The translations under genes and the position numbers were made by a program. From assembly GCA_016844485.1 (NCBI GenBank), contig JAENIZ010000020.1, positions 1-15,892 of the forward strand: a DNA stretch of 15,892 nucleotides. Direction: 5' to 3'. Source of the stretch: Gammaproteobacteria bacterium. Its GTDB lineage: Bacteria > Pseudomonadota > Gammaproteobacteria > Eutrophobiales > Eutrophobiaceae. The notes below the pieces were generated by a model that did no database searches, had not been told where the DNA came from, and saw only the letters and a list, made by a program, of their open reading frames with translations. Positions 1 through 5,841 of the stretch are shown one piece after another. Position 1 is the stretch's first letter. Each line of letters begins with the position of its first letter.

Positions 1-1
1 T

Positions 2-1201
2 TCTTCCAATAAACTGGTTGAGGCACAGCGCCTCGAACAACGTACGAAATTCGATATCGAGATGATATTGGAGATTGGCTATTGCTCGGGGATTGAGAAT
101 TATTCCCGCTACCTCTCCGGCCGTGCGGCAGGTGAACCACCACCCACATTGTTTGACTACCTGCCCGATAATGCCTTGCTGGTGGTGGACGAAAGCCATG
201 TCACTATCCCGCAGCTGGGTGGTATGTATCGTGGCGATCGATCACGCAAAGAGACTCTGGTGGAGTATGGTTTCAGATTACCCTCGGCGCTCGATAATCG
301 TCCATTGCGATTTGATGAATTTGAACAATTGGCCCCGCAGATTATTTATGTATCGGCAACACCCAGATTATATGAATATGAACATTCCGGTCAAATTATC
401 GATCAGGTCGTCAGGCCCACGGGTCTGGTCGATCCGGCCGTTGAAGTCAGACCCGTAGCAACACAGATTGATGATCTGTTGTCCGAGATCAATGCAAAAG
501 CAGCGGTTGATGAACGTGTCCTGGTAACGACATTGACCAAACGTATGGCCGAAGACCTGACAGAGTATCTGGCTGAGCATGGGGTCAGGGTCCGTTATCT
601 GCATTCGGATATTGACACCCTTGAACGTGTTGAAATTATTCGTGATTTGCGTCTGGGAAAATTTGATGTCCTGGTAGGGATCAATCTTCTGCGTGAAGGT
701 CTCGATATGCCGGAGGTTTCCCTGGTTGCGATCCTTGATGCTGACAAGGAAGGATTTTTGCGATCCGAGACCAGTTTGATACAGACGATTGGGCGTGCCG
801 CAAGGCATTTGCATGGCAAGGCGATCCTCTATGCGGAGACCATTACCGGATCCATGCAGCGGGCCATCAATGAGACAGAACGCCGCCGCGCCAGACAGCA
901 TCAATATAATGAGACCCACGGCATTACGCCGGAAGGAGTGAAAAAGGCCGTTACCGATATCATGGAGGGGGCTTACAGACAGGGCAAGATATATCATGGG
1001 AAATGGGCCAAGGTGGCTGAAGAACCTGGTCAATATATTGGACAACCCCCTGAGCTTCTGATGAAAAAAATCAAACAACTTGAAGAACAGATGTATAGAC
1101 ATGCCCGTGATCTGGAATTTGAAGAGGCCGCGAAATTGCGGGATGAGATCAAGCATATCCAGGTATCTGGCCTGGGGTTACCGGAAGAAAGGGCGGGTTA
1201 A
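2..1201 (+). CDS. uvrB: UvrABC system protein B, C-terminal part (5' truncated by window edge)
   Basis: UvrB is the damage-verifying, helicase-like subunit of nucleotide excision repair; it is loaded by UvrA and recruits UvrC. The frame is open from base 2, so about 399 residues are present. Aligning the DESH box (fragment residue 63) with the E. coli DEAD-box position near 338 means roughly 275 N-terminal residues, including Walker A and the beta-hairpin, lie outside the window. Visible in order are the GYCSGIENYSRYLSGR segment, the DESH Walker B motif, the YVSATP motif III, helicase motifs V and VI (GINLLREGLDMPEV, then QTIGRAARH), and a C-terminal UVR motif (EEQMYRHARDLEFEEAAKLRDE split over about 30 residues) that binds UvrC. 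The end matches the usual family length and stops with TAA. Nothing looks damaged. Downstream is a repeat array and then tRNA-Val, so uvrB probably forms its own transcription unit. Confidence 0.97.
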   Translation, partial: SSNKLVEAQRLEQRTKFDIEMILEIGYCSGIENYSRYLSGRAAGEPPPTLFDYLPDNALLVVDESHVTIPQLGGMYRGDRSRKETLVEYGFRLPSALDNRPLRFDEFEQLAPQIIYVSATPRLYEYEHSGQIIDQVVRPTGLVDPAVEVRPVATQIDDLLSEINAKAAVDERVLVTTLTKRMAEDLTEYLAEHGVRVRYLHSDIDTLERVEIIRDLRLGKFDVLVGINLLREGLDMPEVSLVAILDADKEGFLRSETSLIQTIGRAARHLHGKAILYAETITGSMQRAINETERRRARQHQYNETHGITPEGVKKAVTDIMEGAYRQGKIYHGKWAKVAEEPGQYIGQPPELLMKKIKQLEEQMYRHARDLEFEEAAKLRDEIKHIQVSGLGLPEERAG

Positions 1202-1203
1202 AA

Positions 1204-1300
1204 TAGTGATTGGTAATTAGTGATTGGTGACTAGTGATTGGTAGTTGGTGTAAAAATAACTAATTACTAGTCACTAATTACTGGCGACTGGCGACTCGTG
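1204..1300. repeat. Inverted array of 14-bp tandem repeats, copy 1
   Basis: Three direct copies of a 14-bp unit begin at 1204, 1218 and 1232 (TAGTGATTGGTAAT, then variants in the last bases). After a short A-rich spacer the same unit recurs in opposite orientation with the same 14-bp period at 1260, 1274 and 1288 (CTAATTACTAGTCA and degraded forms). Bases 1219-1242 can pair with 1259-1282 as an uninterrupted 24-bp stem with four G-T positions. In a + strand transcript these would be G-U wobbles, so an RNA hairpin is preserved. No U-tract follows, so it is not a standard intrinsic terminator. A related array lies between pheS and pheT (5774-5830). I do not recognise a named repeat family. Confidence 0.8.
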
Positions 1301-1367
1301 GTAAATTTGAGTATCCTATCCCCGTTTTCGACGAGCGGCGTCTAACTGTAGCACCGCCAGTCGCATT

Positions 1368-1444
1368 AGGCGCGTAGCTCAGCTGGTTAGAGCGCTTCCT
1401 TGACATGGAAGAGGTCGTTGGTTCGAGTCCAATCGCGCCTACCA
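1368..1444 (+). tRNA. tRNA-Val (anticodon GAC)
   Basis: A 77-nt cloverleaf includes an encoded 3' CCA. The acceptor stem AGGCGCG pairs with CGCGCCT. The D arm has GCTCAGCTGGTTAGAGC. The anticodon stem CTTCC/GGAAG encloses the loop TTGACAT with anticodon GAC, which reads GUC and GUU valine codons. The T arm contains GGTTCGAGTCC. All arms close without mismatches that matter. A convincing -35/-10 pair upstream was not found; TATCCT at 1312-1317 has no good partner. Confidence 0.96.
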
Positions 1445-1454
1445 ATTGTTTTCC

Positions 1455-1562
1455 GCCGAAATATCTCCATATATTTCGGCTCGAGCGGAAAGGTAAAATT
1501 GCGATTTCACCTTTCCTTCGTGACGCTGGCGCGTTACGCCGCGCCTCCTTGTGCGGAAAGGT
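1455..1562 (+). promoter_or_regulatory. thrS leader with competing hairpins
   Basis: Between tRNA-Val and thrS there is a perfect 10-bp hairpin (1455-1464 with 1471-1480). A second hairpin follows (1487-1499 with 1504-1516, one mismatch, loop TGCG). Its 3' arm ACCTTTCC at 1509-1516 can instead pair with GGAAAGGT at 1555-1562, enclosing a GC-rich stem (GGCGCG 1528-1533 with CGCGCC 1540-1545). The sequence GCGGAAAGGT occurs twice, at 1485 and 1553, and this creates the choice. Mutually exclusive pairings in an aminoacyl-tRNA synthetase leader suggest translational or transcriptional control, as known for E. coli thrS, although I do not see a clear tRNA-Thr mimic. It may also simply be a degenerate intergenic repeat. 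Confidence 0.4.
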
Positions 1563-1648
1563 TACAGTACTGAGAAGTCGGTGTTATCAAACAATGCCCG
1601 TAATTATTTACATGCGGCCCTTTGTACCGGTCGCCACTGGAGAGAAAG

Positions 1649-3319
1649 ATGCTGACAATAACCCTGCCTGATGGCGCCAAGAAGAACTACGATGCGCCGG
1701 TAACGGGCTTGCAAATCGCCAAGTCTATTAGTCCCGGTCTCGCAAAGAAAGCCGCCGTAGTTAAAGTTAATGGTGAATTGTGGGACCTGACCCGGCCTAT
1801 CGAATGTGATTCTATCATCGAGATCGTTACGCGCGACAAATCTGAGGCACTGGAAGTTTTCCGCCACGATGCCGCCCATGTGTTGGCGCAAGCAGTGCAG
1901 GAACTGTTTCCCGGTACGCAGATCACTTTCGGCCCGGCTACCGAGACGGGTTTCTACTATGACTTCGCCCGCGAGCAGCCTTTCACCGAGGCCGATCTGG
2001 AAAAGATCGAACAACGTATGCGCGAAATCGTTAAGCAGGATTTAGCCATCAAGCGTGAAATTTGGCCGCGGGATGAAGCCATCGCTTTCTTCGAGAAGAA
2101 CGGTGAGAAGTTCAAGGCTGAATGGATTCGGGAGGGTATCGCACCGGATGCTGAGATCAGCATCTATCGCCAGGGTGATACCTGGCTGGATATGTGTACA
2201 GGCCCGCATCTGGTGTCTACCGGCAAGTTGGGAACGGCCTTCAAACTGACCAAGGTCTCAGGCGCCTACTGGCGTGGTGACGCCAGGAACGCGCAATTAC
2301 AACGTATATATGGCACTGCCTTCGTCAGTGATCAGGACCTGAAAGACTATCTGCATCAGCTGGAAGAAGCTGAAAAGCGTGATCACCGTAAATTGGGCAG
2401 GAAACTGGATTTATTTCATTTTCAACCGGAAGCCCCCGGCATGGTGTTCTGGCATGAAAAGGGATGGCAGCTGTTTCTCATTATCGAGCAATACATCCGG
2501 GATGTGCTCAAGGCCCATGACTATCGCGAGGTGGGTACGCCACAAATGCTGGATCGCAGTCTGTGGGAGAAATCGGGGCATTGGGACAAGTTTTCTGAGT
2601 TAATGTTTACGACCAGCTCGGAGAATCGCGATTATGCCGTCAAGCCGATGAACTGCCCGGCCCATGTGCAAATATTTAATCAGGGTTTAAAAAGCTATCG
2701 GGATCTGCCATTGCGCATGGCCGAGTTCGGAGTAGTACATAGAAACGAGGTGTCCGGTACATTACACGGACTGATGCGCGCCCGGCGCTTTACCCAGGAT
2801 GATGCCCATATCTTTTGTACCGAGGATCAATTGCAGGATGAGGTCAAAACACTGATCGATCTGACCTTCAAGGTCTACCGGGATTTTGGCTTCAACGATG
2901 TTGCGATTGCGATCTCGACACGTCCGGAACAACGTGTCGGTACTGACCAGCAATGGGACAAGGCCGAGCGGTCACTTAAGATCGCCGCAGATAGTAAAGG
3001 GCTGGATTGGAAACTTCAGCCCGGGGAAGGGGCATTTTATGGGCCCAAAATCGATTTTGTCCTGAAAGACAGTATTGGCCGGGCCTGGCAATGTGGCACC
3101 ATCCAGGTTGATTTTTCCATGCCCGGCAGACTCGATTACAGTTATATTGCTGAAGATGGCGGCAAGCGGGTCCCGGTCAATTCGATGGAGCGGTTTATCG
3201 GGATCCTGATTGAACATCATGCCGGCAGTATGCCAGCCTGGCTTGCGCCGGTGCAGGCTGTTGTCATCAGTTTGACAGAAAAGCAGGTAGATGCTGCTGT
3301 AAAGGTGGTGGAAACCTAG
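1649..3319 (+). CDS. thrS: Threonine--tRNA ligase, interrupted by in-frame TAG (main N-terminal part)
   Basis: ThrRS charges tRNA-Thr and edits Ser-tRNA-Thr in the cytoplasm. The ATG at 1649 has GGAGA at 1639-1643; an in-frame TTG at 1622 has no such site. Domains in order are TGS (about 1-62), the editing domain with HDAAH and DMCTGPH, and the class II core with MNCPAH and HRNEVSG. Two lesions are visible. First, where the family has VPV-M-hydrophobic-HRAILG-SMERF, this protein reads VPVNSMERF (residues 508-516). About seven codons are missing, with the His that ligates the active-site zinc in E. coli ThrRS. Second, codon 557 (3317-3319) is TAG, yet homology continues in the same frame to a TAA at 3560-3562, giving 637 codons against 642 residues in E. 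coli. The RARRF stretch also departs from the usual RVRGF. This could be a decaying gene with a functional copy elsewhere, a readthrough gene, or sequence error. Identity is certain; activity is doubtful. Confidence 0.9.
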   Translation: MLTITLPDGAKKNYDAPVTGLQIAKSISPGLAKKAAVVKVNGELWDLTRPIECDSIIEIVTRDKSEALEVFRHDAAHVLAQAVQELFPGTQITFGPATETGFYYDFAREQPFTEADLEKIEQRMREIVKQDLAIKREIWPRDEAIAFFEKNGEKFKAEWIREGIAPDAEISIYRQGDTWLDMCTGPHLVSTGKLGTAFKLTKVSGAYWRGDARNAQLQRIYGTAFVSDQDLKDYLHQLEEAEKRDHRKLGRKLDLFHFQPEAPGMVFWHEKGWQLFLIIEQYIRDVLKAHDYREVGTPQMLDRSLWEKSGHWDKFSELMFTTSSENRDYAVKPMNCPAHVQIFNQGLKSYRDLPLRMAEFGVVHRNEVSGTLHGLMRARRFTQDDAHIFCTEDQLQDEVKTLIDLTFKVYRDFGFNDVAIAISTRPEQRVGTDQQWDKAERSLKIAADSKGLDWKLQPGEGAFYGPKIDFVLKDSIGRAWQCGTIQVDFSMPGRLDYSYIAEDGGKRVPVNSMERFIGILIEHHAGSMPAWLAPVQAVVISLTEKQVDAAVKVVET

Positions 3320-3562
3320 AAAAATCAAGGATTCAGGGTAGCGACTGACTTGAGAAATGAAACGATCGGGCTTAAAATCCGCGAGCACGCAATACAGCGC
3401 GTCCCGTACCAGCTTGTCATAGGAGGGCGCGAGGTAGCAAACAACACCGTGGCCGTGCGTACGCGCAATGGTGATGACCTTGGGGGCATGACACTGGACG
3501 CCTTCATCGTTCATCTCACCGGGGATATCGCGTACCGCGGCCGTACTATTTTGGAGGAATAA
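3320..3562 (+). pseudogene. thrS: ThrRS anticodon-binding domain remnant downstream of the amber codon
   Basis: Directly after the TAG and in the same frame the sequence encodes KNQGFRVATDLRNETIG, then KIREHAIQRVPYQLV and VAVRTRNGDDLG, ending in EE and TAA. These are signature segments of the C-terminal anticodon-binding domain (HGTP_anticodon) of ThrRS, about 80 residues. Alignment across the stop needs no gap. Family members recalled from memory have Leu at the stop position, so a single TTG-to-TAG change would explain it. A TTG at 3350 could start a short ORF but has no Shine-Dalgarno sequence, so independent expression is unlikely. The last bases include the infC ribosome binding site GGAGG, which would keep this end conserved even if thrS is dead. 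Confidence 0.85.
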
Positions 3563-3568
3563 CATATT
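3553..3568 (+). promoter_or_regulatory. infC Shine-Dalgarno and AUU start codon
   Basis: GGAGG at 3553-3557 lies 8 nt before ATT at 3566-3568, which is in frame with IF3. No ATG or GTG gives a full-length N-terminus: the first GTG, at 3623, would remove conserved N-domain residues. An AUU start is the known device by which IF3 represses its own translation, since IF3 discriminates against non-canonical starts. The Shine-Dalgarno sequence overlaps the end of the thrS reading frame. Confidence 0.85.
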
Positions 3569-4081
3569 ACTGCGGATAAGCAGACTCGTCTGAATGAAGA
3601 AATAACATCGGCCAAAATAAGGGTGATTGGTAAAGATGGTGAACAGGTAGGCATTCTGCCAATAAAAGAGGCATTCAGGATGGCGGACGAGGCCGAACTT
3701 GATTTAGTTGAGATAGTTCCAAATGTTGATCCCCCTGTTTGCCGGATAATGGATTACGGCAAATATGTATTTGAACAGGGCAAGAAAAAACACGCGGCTA
3801 AAAGGAAACAAAAGCAAATTCAGGTTAAGGAAGTTAAGTTTCGTCCCGGGACTGAAATAGGTGATTATCAGGTCAAGCTGCGCAATTTGATTCGTTTCCT
3901 GGCCAATGGAGACAAGGTTAAGGTTACATTGCGATTTCGCGGGCGCGAAATGGTCCATCAGGAATTGGGGTCAAAAATGCTGGACAGGATAGAAACCGAT
4001 TTGCGCGAATACGGTATTGTTGAACAATATCCAAAACTGGAAGGCCGTCAGATGGTCATGGTTCTGACCCCAAAAAGATAG
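3566..4081 (+). CDS. infC: Translation initiation factor IF-3
   Basis: IF3 binds the 30S subunit, prevents 50S joining and proofreads the start codon and initiator tRNA. Starting at ATT 3566 the protein is 171 residues (E. coli 180). The N-domain runs from RLNEEI through EIVPNVDPPVCRIMDYGKY, followed by the lysine-rich linker (GKKKHAAKRKQKQIQVKEVKF across about 20 positions). The C-domain carries FRPGTEIGDYQVKLRNLIRF, LRFRGREM and a final GRQMVMVLTPKR. It begins 3 bp after the thrS frame ends, in the conserved thrS-infC-rpmI-rplT order. It stops with TAG exactly where family members end, which argues that TAG is a genuine stop in this genome. Autoregulation through the AUU start is expected. 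Confidence 0.96.
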   Translation: MTADKQTRLNEEITSAKIRVIGKDGEQVGILPIKEAFRMADEAELDLVEIVPNVDPPVCRIMDYGKYVFEQGKKKHAAKRKQKQIQVKEVKFRPGTEIGDYQVKLRNLIRFLANGDKVKVTLRFRGREMVHQELGSKMLDRIETDLREYGIVEQYPKLEGRQMVMVLTPKR

Positions 4082-4087
4082 CCTGGG

Positions 4088-4116
4088 ACGAAAACACATA
4101 GTTACAGTGATTTCGT
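4088..4116 (+). other. Possible hairpin in the infC-rpmI gap
   Basis: ACGAAA (4088-4093) can pair with TTTCGT (4111-4116). After one mismatch, CAC (4095-4097) pairs with GTG (4107-4109). In E. coli, L20 represses rpmI-rplT by binding structured mRNA in this gap, so a structured element is plausible, but the stem is short and I could not show a mimic of the L20 rRNA site. Confidence 0.3.
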
Positions 4117-4141
4117 ATTTAATTATCTGGAGTAAAGGTTA

Positions 4142-4339
4142 ATGCCTAAAATGAAATCTAATCGCGGTGCGGCCAAGCGTTTTTCGCGTGGCGCTTCCGG
4201 CAAATTCAAACATCGTCAATCGCACCGCAGTCACATATTGACCAAAAAAAGTTCCAAACGTAAACGTCAGCTACGCAGCGTAATCGCAATACATGATCAT
4301 GATCAGAAGGCGATTGCACGTATGTTGCCGTATAGTTAG
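4142..4339 (+). CDS. rpmI: 50S ribosomal protein L35
   Basis: L35 is a small basic protein of the large ribosomal subunit. The 65-residue product is the same length as E. coli L35. It begins MPKMKSNRGAAKRF and contains the conserved GKFKHRQSHRSHILTKKS and KRKRQLR segments, ending in MLPYS. The ATG follows GGAG at 4129-4132 and AAAGG at 4135-4138. It ends with TAG and is 12 bp upstream of rplT, in the same frame. Expression is probably coupled to rplT and subject to L20 feedback, as known for this operon. Confidence 0.97.
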   Translation: MPKMKSNRGAAKRFSRGASGKFKHRQSHRSHILTKKSSKRKRQLRSVIAIHDHDQKAIARMLPYS

Positions 4340-4351
4340 CGGGGTGCCGTA

Positions 4352-4711
4352 ATGTCAAGAGTAAAACGCGGGGTAACAGCCCATGCAAGACATAAAAAGA
4401 TACTTGAACAGGCCAAAGGTTACAGAGGACGGCGCAAAAACGTATTGCGTGTCGCCAAGCAGGCGGTCACCAAGGCCGGTCAGTATGCCTATCGTGATCG
4501 CCGGCAGAGAAAACGTCAATTCAGGGCCTTATGGATCGCGCGTATCAATGCCGCAGCGCGTGAACTTGGGTTATCATATAGCCAGTTTATAAATGGTTTG
4601 CATAAGGCAGCCATAGAGATTGATCGTAAGGTGCTGGCCGAACTTGCGGTATCGGACAAACATGCATTTGCAGAGCTTGCCAACCAGGCGAAATCCTGCC
4701 TCGCAAGCTGA
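4352..4711 (+). CDS. rplT: 50S ribosomal protein L20
   Basis: L20 binds 23S rRNA early in large-subunit assembly and is the autorepressor of the rpmI-rplT unit. The 119-residue product has MSRVKRGVTAHARHKKIL, the GYRGRRKN loop, QYAYRDRRQRKRQFRALWI and the ARELGLSYSQFINGL segment, and is close to E. coli L20 in length. The region before the ATG (GGGGTG) is a weak Shine-Dalgarno sequence, consistent with translational coupling to rpmI. It ends with TGA and is followed within 30 bp by a strong terminator. Confidence 0.97.
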   Translation: MSRVKRGVTAHARHKKILEQAKGYRGRRKNVLRVAKQAVTKAGQYAYRDRRQRKRQFRALWIARINAAARELGLSYSQFINGLHKAAIEIDRKVLAELAVSDKHAFAELANQAKSCLAS

Positions 4712-4737
4712 TCGCCGGAAAAGTTTTTTGCTTGCAG

Positions 4738-4765
4738 GGGGAAAGGAGCAGCTTTCCCCTTTTTT
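4738..4765 (+). terminator. Intrinsic terminator or attenuator before pheS
   Basis: GGGGAAAG (4738-4745) pairs perfectly with CTTTCCCC (4752-4759) around the loop GAGCAG, and six T residues follow (4760-4765). This is a textbook rho-independent terminator. It ends 27 bp before the pheS ATG, leaving no room for a promoter between, so pheST transcription must pass through it or start upstream of it. In E. coli the same place holds the pheM attenuator. GGAAAAG at 4717-4723 could weakly compete for the 3' arm. Confidence 0.88.
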
Positions 4766-4792
4766 ATTTCCCTATTTTATTTCTGATACACC

Positions 4793-5773
4793 ATGGACGA
4801 TATAAAGAAACTTCTTAAACAGGCAAAGACGGCGATCGAGGCGGCTGGGGATTTTATTGCCCTGGATCAGGTACGAATTGATTACTTGGGGAAAAAAGGT
4901 CAACTGACCCAGCGCCTGAAACAATTAGGTAAATTACCTGCCGCTGAACGTCCCAAGGCCGGTGAGGCAATCAATAATGCAAAACGTACCGTAGAGGAGG
5001 CTATTGAAAAACAGCATCTTATCCTGGAAAACGCAAGGATTGAAACGCGGCTTGCACAGGACAAAATTGATGTAACTCTACCGGGGCGCAGCCAGCGTTC
5101 CGGTGGTCTGCATCCCATCACGCTTACCCTGCAGAAGATAGAAGATTTGTTTACCCAGATTGGTTTCGAAATCGTGGAAGGCCCTGAGGTAGAGGATGAC
5201 TATCACAACTTCGAGGCACTCAACATACCTGAGCATCATCCCGCCCGGGCAATGCATGATACCTTTTATTTTAATGAGCATACTTTATTACGCACACATA
5301 CTTCATCAGTTCAGATCAGGGTGATGCAGCAGCGTAAACCACCCTTGCGTTTCATCGCGCCTGGCCGTGTGTATCGTTGTGACTCCGATATGACGCATAC
5401 ACCGATGTTTCACCAGGTCGAGGGTTTGATGGTGGATGAGCAGGTGAATTTTGCACAATTGAAAGGATTGCTCAGAGGCTTTCTGGAACGCTTCTTTGAC
5501 AGGGAACTCAAGATTCGATTCCGGCCATCTTATTTTCCATTTACCGAACCCTCGGCCGAGGTCGACATCATGGGGGAAAATGGCTGGCTTGAAGTTCTGG
5601 GTTGCGGCATGGTGCATCCGAAGGTTCTGGAAAATGTGGGAATTGACAGTAAAAAATACACTGGTCTTGCCTTTGGCATGGGTGTTGAGCGTCTGGCTAT
5701 GCTCCAATACGGCATTGATGATTTGCGTGTATTTTTTGAAAACGACCTGCGGTTCCTCGAACAGTTTAATTGA
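4793..5773 (+). CDS. pheS: Phenylalanine--tRNA ligase alpha subunit
   Basis: PheS is the catalytic subunit of the alpha2-beta2 phenylalanyl-tRNA synthetase. It is 326 residues (E. coli 327). The N-terminal ~90 residues are helical and coiled-coil-like and contact tRNA. The class II core shows GPEVEDDYHNFEALNIP with HHPAR, THTPMFHQVEG (motif 2 region), FRPSYFPFTEPSAEVD, GCGMVHPKVL and FGMGVERLAMLQYG (motif 3). The ATG at 4793 matches the family N-terminus, but no Shine-Dalgarno sequence is visible in the pyrimidine-rich stretch before it. It lies just after a terminator and before a repeat array preceding pheT. Stop is TGA. No damage is seen. Confidence 0.97.
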   Translation: MDDIKKLLKQAKTAIEAAGDFIALDQVRIDYLGKKGQLTQRLKQLGKLPAAERPKAGEAINNAKRTVEEAIEKQHLILENARIETRLAQDKIDVTLPGRSQRSGGLHPITLTLQKIEDLFTQIGFEIVEGPEVEDDYHNFEALNIPEHHPARAMHDTFYFNEHTLLRTHTSSVQIRVMQQRKPPLRFIAPGRVYRCDSDMTHTPMFHQVEGLMVDEQVNFAQLKGLLRGFLERFFDRELKIRFRPSYFPFTEPSAEVDIMGENGWLEVLGCGMVHPKVLENVGIDSKKYTGLAFGMGVERLAMLQYGIDDLRVFFENDLRFLEQFN

Positions 5774-5830
5774 TAGTAATTAGTAACTAGTAATTAGTGA
5801 TTGGTGGTTTTTACTAATTACTAATAACCA
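5774..5830. repeat. 14-bp tandem and inverted repeats, copy 2 (pheS-pheT gap)
   Basis: Starting right after the pheS stop codon, two 14-bp units (TAGTAATTAGTAAC at 5774, TAGTAATTAGTGAT at 5788) precede a TTGGTGG/T-rich loop and an inverted copy (ACTAATTACTAATA from 5813). Bases 5788-5800 pair with 5811-5823 as a 13-bp stem with one G-T position. Unit sequence and 14-bp period match the array after uvrB, so the two belong to one repeat family. The array fills almost the whole gap and ends about 12 bp before the pheT start. Confidence 0.78.
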
Positions 5831-5841
5831 ATAACGAAATT

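Noticed and set aside
368..1156. Long minus-strand open frame opposite uvrB (262 codons)
   Set aside because: It lies wholly antisense to clearly conserved UvrB sequence, and its translation shows no recognisable domain.
1204..1300. CRISPR-like array
   Set aside because: The 14-bp units are contiguous without spacers, are partly inverted, and no cas gene is present.
1622..1648. thrS starting at TTG 1622
   Set aside because: The nine extra residues are not part of the TGS domain, and ATG 1649 has a well-placed GGAGA.
1405..1671. Open frame of 88 codons running from inside tRNA-Val to the thrS start
   Set aside because: It starts within the tRNA, has no ribosome site and overlaps the thrS leader and start region.
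3317..3319. TAG as a reassigned sense codon or pyrrolysine site across the genome
   Set aside because: infC, rpmI, ihfA and glmS all end with TAG exactly at the family C-terminus, and rpmI would fuse to rplT if TAG were read through. No pyrrolysine machinery is visible.
3350..3562. Separate small protein starting at TTG 3350
   Set aside because: There is no Shine-Dalgarno sequence, and the sequence is simply the continuation of ThrRS in the same frame.
2972..3565. Minus-strand open frame of 197 codons opposite the thrS end
   Set aside because: The + strand encodes conserved ThrRS on both sides of the amber codon, and the antisense product resembles nothing I know.
3623..4081. infC starting at GTG 3623
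   Set aside because: This would lose conserved N-domain residues, and a strong GGAGG with an AUU start lies upstream in frame.
4712..4740. pheM-like leader peptide for attenuation
   Set aside because: No start codon with a ribosome site precedes a Phe-rich run before the hairpin; the Phe-like codons lie mostly after the terminator.
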